From an uncultured Pontibacter sp. (GTDB lineage: Bacteria; Bacteroidota; Bacteroidia; Cytophagales; Hymenobacteraceae): 64,000 nucleotides of DNA. A program made the translations under genes and the position numbers. Of this stretch, positions 59,279 through 64,000 are shown piece by piece. Location of the stretch: positions 930,001 to 994,000 of the forward strand of contig NZ_CANMNI010000002.1 of assembly GCF_947499215.1 (NCBI RefSeq). The letters are read 5' to 3'. The notes beneath the pieces are model-generated. The model was not told where the DNA came from, searched no databases, and saw only the letters and a program-made list of their open reading frames with translations. Each line of letters starts with the position of its first letter. The first letter of the stretch is position 1.

Positions 59279-61131
59279 CCGACACCATTTCTGACATTTT
59301 CATAAAAGGCATCGTCCGGAGTCTGAAGCGTGGCCGGCAGGTACGCCGACGGCTGCCCGATGGGGGCTTGCTGCACATTGACAGGCCGCTGCCCTTTCTG
59401 GTGCTCTACCGCCACCCGGCTGGCCAGCCCGACCATGCCACCGCCGACTTCGTGAAAGCCGAGGCGGCTTACATCATCGCCCGCGAAGAGCAGACACCCG
59501 AACTGCGCCGACTGATAAGCGAGATAGTCAAAGCCATGGCCGACGAGTTTGGCGCTTTTATGGTGCTCGAGCTATTTGCGGCTCCTGATATAAGCGCAGC
59601 TAACAGCCCGACTTTTCGGGTATTGGGGCCGGAACAGGCGCTGCCCGCCACCATTCGCACGCTCAAAGATGAGCTGGCTAAGATAAAGATCAGCAACCTG
59701 CCCGTTTCGGTGGCTACGGCCTCTAACCAAGCCTTACTGGAAGGACCCAACAGTCTGATGAGCGAAGAAGAACTTAAACAGCACAGTGCGCTCATGCTCG
59801 GGCTTGAGTTGAAGCCCATCTACCGCCAAGCCAGTTCCGGACAGGTATACCCTTTGCTGCAACGCACGCTCCGCACCCATGTGTCGAGCGCCATCAAAAA
59901 GGCCGTGTTCGACTTTGTGCGCGTGCAGACCTCGCATCAGCCGCAGCACTTTCAGGCGCTGGGCAGGCAGGCCGTGGTGCCCGCCGTCTGGCGCATCGAC
60001 AAGCAACTTACCGCCATTAGCGATCAGTTCAGGTTTCTGTTGCTTATCACGCCTATCAACGCAGATGATGCTTGGGAGGAGTTTCGTAAAAAGAAGTTCA
60101 AGCACGCGCCCAACTTTCACTACCGCCTGATGCCCGTGGACGCAGACATGCTCAAGCGAAAACTCTACAACATACCCATCGAGAAGGTGGAGGACCCGAC
60201 GCTGGCTTTCCTGTTCCGGGACAAGCGCCACGAGCTCGACAAAACCCTGAGCATGCTCGCCGACCGCAACACGCCCCATTTTCTGTACAGCAGCCTGCAG
60301 CTGTTTGGCGGTGTGGATGAGCATTTGCTGAAAGTGGCCGAAGGTATACTGGCCGCTATACCCGAGCCTACGCGCGACGAAAACGTGCCGCTTATACCTG
60401 TAGATGAATTTGCCGCATTGGCCGAGCAGGAAATCGCTTTTCTGAAAAGCCAGTACCCGAAACTCGACTCGGGCGTGGACATCCGCAAAGACATTGTGGG
60501 ACTGATCGTTTCCAAGGGCAGACTCAACATCGGAACCGACGCCAAAATACCGCGTCACCGTGCTGAAGCGCTGATACAGCACGAAGTGGGCACGCACATC
60601 CTCACCTACTTCAACGGCAAAGCCCAGCCGCTGCAGCAGCTTTATGTGGGTGTGCCGGGCTACGAGGAGCTGCAGGAAGGACTCGCTGTGCTGAGTGAGT
60701 ACCTCGTGGGGGGACTAGACCAAGACCGGCTCCGCATATTGGCCGCCCGCGTGGTGGCGGTGCATCACCTTACCAAAGGCTGCAGTTTTACCGACAACTT
60801 CTGCCGCCTTAAGGAAGAGTATAGTTTCAATGACGACACGGCCTTTAACGTGGCCATGCGCGTGCACCGGGGCGGCGGACTCACCAAAGACGCCGTATAC
60901 CTGCGTGGGCTCGTGCACCTGTTGCATTACCTCAAGGAAGGACATGAACTGGAACCGCTCCTCATTGGCAAAATACGGCAGGAATACATTCCGATAGTAC
61001 AAGAGCTCATCTACCGCCAAGTACTGCGGCCAGTACCCATCCGGCCGCGCTACCTTACCGACCCGGCCGTGCAACCCAAATTGGAAAAACTAAAAGCAGG
61101 GATATCAGTATTTAACTTACTGGAAAATTAA
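59275..61131 (+). CDS. QEGLA-motif DUF1704 metallopeptidase-like protein
   Basis: A 618-residue protein from ATG 59275 (ATGA overlap with the previous stop); an alternative ATG lies at 59257. The N-terminal 250 residues are helical and uncharacterised. The C-terminal region has IQHEVGTHILTYFNG (HExxxH at 436-440) and GYEELQEGLAVLSEYLVGGL (from 463), the QEGLA hallmark of TIGR02421/DUF1704. The family is homologous to the eukaryotic tubulin tyrosine-removing carboxypeptidases MATCAP1/2, so a zinc carboxypeptidase is likely. The annotation 'flavohemoglobin expression modulating' is an indirect association. Confidence 0.88.
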   Translation: MTDTISDIFIKGIVRSLKRGRQVRRRLPDGGLLHIDRPLPFLVLYRHPAGQPDHATADFVKAEAAYIIAREEQTPELRRLISEIVKAMADEFGAFMVLELFAAPDISAANSPTFRVLGPEQALPATIRTLKDELAKIKISNLPVSVATASNQALLEGPNSLMSEEELKQHSALMLGLELKPIYRQASSGQVYPLLQRTLRTHVSSAIKKAVFDFVRVQTSHQPQHFQALGRQAVVPAVWRIDKQLTAISDQFRFLLLITPINADDAWEEFRKKKFKHAPNFHYRLMPVDADMLKRKLYNIPIEKVEDPTLAFLFRDKRHELDKTLSMLADRNTPHFLYSSLQLFGGVDEHLLKVAEGILAAIPEPTRDENVPLIPVDEFAALAEQEIAFLKSQYPKLDSGVDIRKDIVGLIVSKGRLNIGTDAKIPRHRAEALIQHEVGTHILTYFNGKAQPLQQLYVGVPGYEELQEGLAVLSEYLVGGLDQDRLRILAARVVAVHHLTKGCSFTDNFCRLKEEYSFNDDTAFNVAMRVHRGGGLTKDAVYLRGLVHLLHYLKEGHELEPLLIGKIRQEYIPIVQELIYRQVLRPVPIRPRYLTDPAVQPKLEKLKAGISVFNLLEN

Positions 61132-61156
61132 TCCCAACAAATACTTATATATAGAC

Positions 61157-62206
61157 ATGACAATAGGATTCGTAGTAAACGATGTAAATACAGAACAACC
61201 CGGCCACACCACTATTTTTATAGCACAGCGAATGCACAATGCAGGGCATACGGTGGTGTTGATGGGCGTAGGTGACCTTGCCTACTATCCCGACGGCTAC
61301 ATGGGCGCCAATGCCGCCATCGCCGATATGAAGCATAAGTATAAATCGCCGGCCACATACCTAGAAGCCATACAAGGCTCGAAGGCAAAGCGCACCCGCA
61401 TCACGGCACCCGAACTGGATGTGCTCATGCTCCGCAATGACCCTTCTTCAGAAGGTGAAGGCCGCGGCTGGGCCCAGAACGCGGGCATTATTTTCGGTCA
61501 ATTGGCTTTGCGCCACGGCGTGATCGTGCTCAACGACCCGACTTCACTCTCCGATGCGGTGAACAAGATGTATTTCCAGCACTTTCCGGAGGCGGTGCGC
61601 CCCCGTACGCTCATAACCCGCGATAAGGATGAGATTAAGGATTTCTTCAACGAGCAGAAAAACAACATTATCCTGAAGCCACTGCAGGGCTCAGGCGGCT
61701 CGGGTGTGTTCATGGTGAAGAAGAACGACGCGACCAACCTCAACCAGATCGTGGAGGCCATCAGTCGCGACGGCTACGTGATTGCACAGGAGTACCTGCC
61801 ACAGGCCACTGAAGGCGACATACGCCTCTTCGTTGTGAATGGCGAGGCGTTGCAGTACAAAGGGAAATACTGCGCGCTACACCGCGTAAACAGCAAAGAC
61901 GATATCCGCAGCAACATACACGCCGGTGGCTCCGCCGTGGCCGCCAAAATCACCCAAACCGCATTAGATTTGGTAGAACTGGTACGTCCGAAACTGATAC
62001 AAGACGGCATGTTTATGGTAGGCCTCGACATTGTAGGCGACAAGTTGATGGAGATCAACGTGTTTAGCCCGGGCGGCATGCCGACTGCCAGCAACTTGGA
62101 GGGTGTGGACTTCTCCATACCTCTCATTGAAGCGCTCGAGCGCAAGGTGCATTACAAAAACACCTACGGCACCCAGATTGATAACAAAACGGTGGCGATG
62201 ATCTAG
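61157..62206 (+). CDS. GshB-like ATP-grasp ligase
   Basis: A 349-residue ATP-grasp enzyme resembling glutathione synthetase: IGFVVNDVNTEQPGHTTIFIAQRMHNAG at the start, LDVLMLRNDPSSEGEGRGWAQNAGI, NKMYFQHFP and LKPLQGSGGSGVFMVKK (ATP loop), YVIAQEYLPQATEGDIRLFVVNGE, and the metal site MEINVFSPGGMPTASNLEG. A true glutathione pathway would need gshA, which is absent; 25 bases separate this from the DUF1704 gene, so it probably joins an amino acid to a peptide or metabolite handled by the two hydrolases. Confidence 0.85.
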   Translation: MTIGFVVNDVNTEQPGHTTIFIAQRMHNAGHTVVLMGVGDLAYYPDGYMGANAAIADMKHKYKSPATYLEAIQGSKAKRTRITAPELDVLMLRNDPSSEGEGRGWAQNAGIIFGQLALRHGVIVLNDPTSLSDAVNKMYFQHFPEAVRPRTLITRDKDEIKDFFNEQKNNIILKPLQGSGGSGVFMVKKNDATNLNQIVEAISRDGYVIAQEYLPQATEGDIRLFVVNGEALQYKGKYCALHRVNSKDDIRSNIHAGGSAVAAKITQTALDLVELVRPKLIQDGMFMVGLDIVGDKLMEINVFSPGGMPTASNLEGVDFSIPLIEALERKVHYKNTYGTQIDNKTVAMI

Positions 62207-62509
62207 TCTCTAGAGAAGAAACAAATTTAGAAGCGCAGGGCAAGCGGGGAAGCTGTGAAAAAGCAGCGGACCGCTTGCCTTCGTTGCTTTAAAGAGAAAG
62301 CAGCAAATTAAGGAGGTTAAGCATCCACTTCCGTGCGACTCGAAACAAGGTATAGAGAAAGGAAGAAAGCCGGCTATTTTTAGGTTACTAAACGAGCCTA
62401 CCCATACTTATTTTGTCAGGAAATAAAAATTATTCGCCTGACAGTCAGGTATATACAAAAAATGCAAAAAAATTTGTTCGCTTTCCTTTCTTTTAGGAAA
62501 ACAAAATCA

Positions 62510-62517
62510 TAGTTTTG
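62510..62517 (+). promoter_or_regulatory. Promoter -7 box of the candidate RNA
   Basis: TAGTTTTG matches TAnnTTTG. No perfect TTTG at the best distance. The palindrome CCTGACAGTCAGG lies about 60 bases upstream. Confidence 0.45.
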
Positions 62518-62523
62518 CACCCG

Positions 62524-62750
62524 ATTTGAGAGAGACACATAAACGGAAAGCTAATATGTAAAGGCATTTTCATTTATGCAAATCTCACCCAGATTTTCTT
62601 GAAAGTTATTGGCTGCGTCCAGCACCGTAATAAAAAAATGATATACGATCTGCCTCGGCAGGTATAAAGATAAGGTTAGTTAAAGTTTAGATTAGTTTGT
62701 TTTAAGGTGAGAGAAGGCCCCAGTCATTTTGACGGGGCTTTTCTCATTTT
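62524..62750 (+). ncRNA. Candidate non-coding RNA, about 220 bases
   Basis: The stretch between a TAnnTTTG box and a strong hairpin terminator contains only tiny reading frames (the best is nine codons). A small CTGC-CTCG-GCAG stem-loop lies near 62650. No match to tRNA, and I do not recognise 6S, tmRNA or RNase P. It could also be a leader whose gene is lost, or an unrecognised small protein message. Confidence 0.4.
62711..62750 (+). terminator. Terminator of the candidate RNA
   Basis: Stem GAGAAGGCCCC / GGGGCTTTTCTC (one bulge region), 12-base loop, then ATTTT. Confidence 0.7.
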
Positions 62751-62823
62751 AAGACTTTCCTAGGTCGCACATTCTGTGATACTATCCAATAAAATTTTAG
62801 TCTCCGTTTTTTCAGAAAACTGA

Positions 62824-63276
62824 TCAAGCATAGAGCACATAAGCCACGGCCACGGTCATAGGTATAGCCGCCAACAATAGCTTAAGAATTAATCCCGGAG
62901 AAGGAGTCCCTTTCCCCCATGGCAGTTCTGATTTGAAAACAAAGCGCAGACTCGTCATTAAGGTGACCATGGCCAGCAGACCCGCCACCAAATGGACAAT
63001 GGCTATAGCGTTGTCGAATGCCGTGTCCTGTGCCATGCTGTGCTCGGCCGTGCGCAGGTTCCAGTAAATCAGCACCAGTAGAGAAGGTAGAGATATCAGC
63101 GCGCCAATCCGCATAGTGAAAAGCGTAAGCCACGACGAGAAGGCAAATAGTGGCACGGCTGCCGCCAATCCCATGTTTCTGTAAAACAGGGCATCGTCGC
63201 CTGTCAGGTCTGTGTAGAGCAGGATTAGGAGTGCGTGGGCAAAGCCCGTCAGGAAAAGCAGCAGATAGCGCGTCAT
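62824..63276 (-). CDS. Hypothetical four-span membrane protein
   Basis: A 150-residue protein with hydrophobic segments at about 3-20, 35-52, 56-72, 88-108 and 130-149 and few charges. Starts MTRYLLLFLTGFAHALLILLY; a WLTLFTMRIGALISLPSLLVLIYWNL core. No family recognised. It lies 27 bases after the partial gene on the same strand. Confidence 0.6.
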   Translation of the reverse strand: MTRYLLLFLTGFAHALLILLYTDLTGDDALFYRNMGLAAAVPLFAFSSWLTLFTMRIGALISLPSLLVLIYWNLRTAEHSMAQDTAFDNAIAIVHLVAGLLAMVTLMTSLRFVFKSELPWGKGTPSPGLILKLLLAAIPMTVAVAYVLYA

Positions 63277-63303
63277 ACGCTACTATACTGCAGAAGCCGG
63301 GTT

Positions 63304-64000
63304 TCAGATTTCCTCGAGCGTGTAATAGGTATAGCTACTGCGCAGGAGCGGCAGCTTTTCGGGCAAATTGGTATTGTAGATCAGCACTTGACTGGCTTGG
63401 CCGCTTGCGTTGTAGATATACTCTTCCTGTATGTAAGGATTGCTGCTCCGAAGAATTGTGCGTTTGGATAGTTGTCCGGTTTCGTTGTAGGTAAAGTTTA
63501 TCTTATGGGTTGCTCCATACACCTCTCTGATGCGAATCTCTTTTAAACGCCTAGCTACATCGTAGTCAAACGCCATGTGCTTCTGCAGCAATCCATCTCT
63601 GTGCAGTTCCCGCTCCACCACAAAGCCTTCCTGTTGACGGTGTGTCCAGCCAGCCCCTTTTTCTTTAAGCGTGCGCAAGGTATACGGGTGAATGTAATTG
63701 TTATAAATCACCGCTGCACTTTCATGCATCTCTTCTTTCGCTGTTATCTCTCCCCCCGGACTGAACCGGAGCGACAGCAGTGGATGGAAGGTACCGCTTA
63801 CGGCGTCGTACATCTCTATGTCTTGGGACTTAGGAAGCAAACCTGTATCTAGGTTCTTCTTGTACTTGATGCCTATACCTGATAAGCTGCTTAGGGTTGT
63901 AGTGGTTACCCTGTCCGTGATAATTTTAGTATGCACATCCGAGATTTCCTTCTTCTCCTGAACCAAAATGGCATCAGCACCATAGGCTCTGGCTTTTGCC
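63304..64000 (-). CDS. Hypothetical protein, 5' end outside the window
   Basis: The reading frame runs off the window edge: reading upstream from the internal residue in ILVQEKKEIS the codons continue (AKARAYGADAILVQEKKE) to base 64000 with no stop. About 232 residues are visible. Beta-rich, with a short tract SLRFSPGGEITAKEE and repeated YD-like strands (EIRIREVYGATHKINFTYNETGQLSKR, EEYIYNASGQASQVLIYN). The stretch KARAYGADAI recalls small heavy-metal/stress proteins, but nothing firm. Function unknown. Confidence 0.6.
   Translation of the reverse strand, partial: AKARAYGADAILVQEKKEISDVHTKIITDRVTTTTLSSLSGIGIKYKKNLDTGLLPKSQDIEMYDAVSGTFHPLLSLRFSPGGEITAKEEMHESAAVIYNNYIHPYTLRTLKEKGAGWTHRQQEGFVVERELHRDGLLQKHMAFDYDVARRLKEIRIREVYGATHKINFTYNETGQLSKRTILRSSNPYIQEEYIYNASGQASQVLIYNTNLPEKLPLLRSSYTYYTLEEI

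Larger units (their letters stand above)
62207..62823. other. 617-base structured gap
   Basis: No protein-coding frame of note. In order it holds: a long stem GGCAAGCGG (62239-62247) with CCGCTTGCC (62271-62279) enclosing a smaller GCTG/CAGC stem; a second possible stem TTGCTTT/AAAGCAGCAA near 62283-62307; a perfect palindrome CCTGACAGTCAGG (62437-62449); a promoter box; the candidate RNA; and a terminator. Confidence 0.5.

Noticed and set aside
59734-60597. 287-residue minus-strand frame opposite the DUF1704 gene
   Set aside because: Shadow of the metallopeptidase gene; sequence has no recognisable domain.
1-64000. GGTATA/TATACC as a -10-like promoter element
   Set aside because: Most copies are inside coding regions in both orientations and do not coincide with gene starts, while TAnnTTTG boxes do.
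1-64000. CRISPR arrays, rRNA genes, insertion sequences
   Set aside because: No regularly spaced direct repeats, rRNA-like stretches or transposase frames were seen on reading through both strands.

Overview
The window looks like a chromosomal segment of a Bacteroidota bacterium, most likely Cytophagales/Hymenobacteraceae (Pontibacter-like). The reasons are the set of phylum-restricted families (DUF4293, DUF4476, DUF4270, DUF3575, DUF2807, a PorE-type type IX secretion anchor, GH3-like acyl amido synthetase), weak Shine-Dalgarno signals, many promoters of the Bacteroidota type (TTTG, 17-22 bases, TAnnTTTG), and roughly 50 % G+C genes with AT-rich gaps. The genus is inferred; no rRNA is present to settle it. 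Most of the window is ordinary housekeeping DNA. There is no CRISPR array, no recognisable insertion sequence and no prophage.

Layout. 1-8.7 kb: partial 3-oxoadipyl-CoA-type thiolase, DUF4293 and DUF4476 proteins, purM, a PorE-like OmpA lipoprotein, and a two-gene membrane iron-sulfur oxidoreductase. 8.8-19 kb: tRNA-Phe, a TlpA-like thioredoxin, a DnaJ-TPR membrane protein, a holin-like/hypothetical pair, a heptaprenylglyceryl-phosphate-synthase-type enzyme, an AraC regulator, an acyl-CoA dehydrogenase behind a palindrome, and a minus-strand group panD / flippase / rfaE2 / zinc peptidase with panC. 18.8-30.7 kb: a stand-alone glycogen-synthase N-domain protein, DUF4270, glmS, a short 3-hydroxyacyl-CoA dehydrogenase, ridA, an AT-rich orphan lipoprotein followed by an attC-like hairpin, BrkB, gltX, AIM24 and GH3. 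30.7-46.1 kb: a four-helix-bundle gene between inverted repeats, lptB, GH25, recJ, a TPR protein, then a long minus-strand series (dksA-like, scpB, rluB-like, coaX, outer-membrane protein | lptC, small membrane protein, CorC/hemolysin, ppiD). 46.5-64 kb: two DUF3575 paralogues, ribH, pdhA, recF and dciA-like DUF721 split by an AT-rich orphan gene, thioesterase, M28 peptidase, DUF2807, rhomboid, a three-gene cluster (N-formylglutamate amidohydrolase, QEGLA/DUF1704 metallopeptidase, GshB-like ATP-grasp), a 617-base structured gap with a candidate non-coding RNA, and two hypothetical genes.

Several genes work together. CoA supply is covered by panC, panD and coaX; acyl-CoA use by the thiolase, acyl-CoA dehydrogenase, 3-hydroxyacyl-CoA dehydrogenase-like protein, thioesterase and the iron-sulfur oxidoreductase; envelope building by lptB, lptC, rfaE2, glmS, ppiD, a PorE-like anchor and outer-membrane proteins.

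The observations I would look at first are: the hexamer GGTATA/TATACC, strikingly over-frequent inside and outside genes; the amidohydrolase-DUF1704-ATP-grasp operon of unknown substrate; the candidate RNA at about 62.5 kb; the inverted-repeat-bounded four-helix gene; and two AT-rich orphan genes, one with an attC-like 3' hairpin and one inserted between recF and dciA. Function calls come from reading protein motifs by eye; no database search was run.
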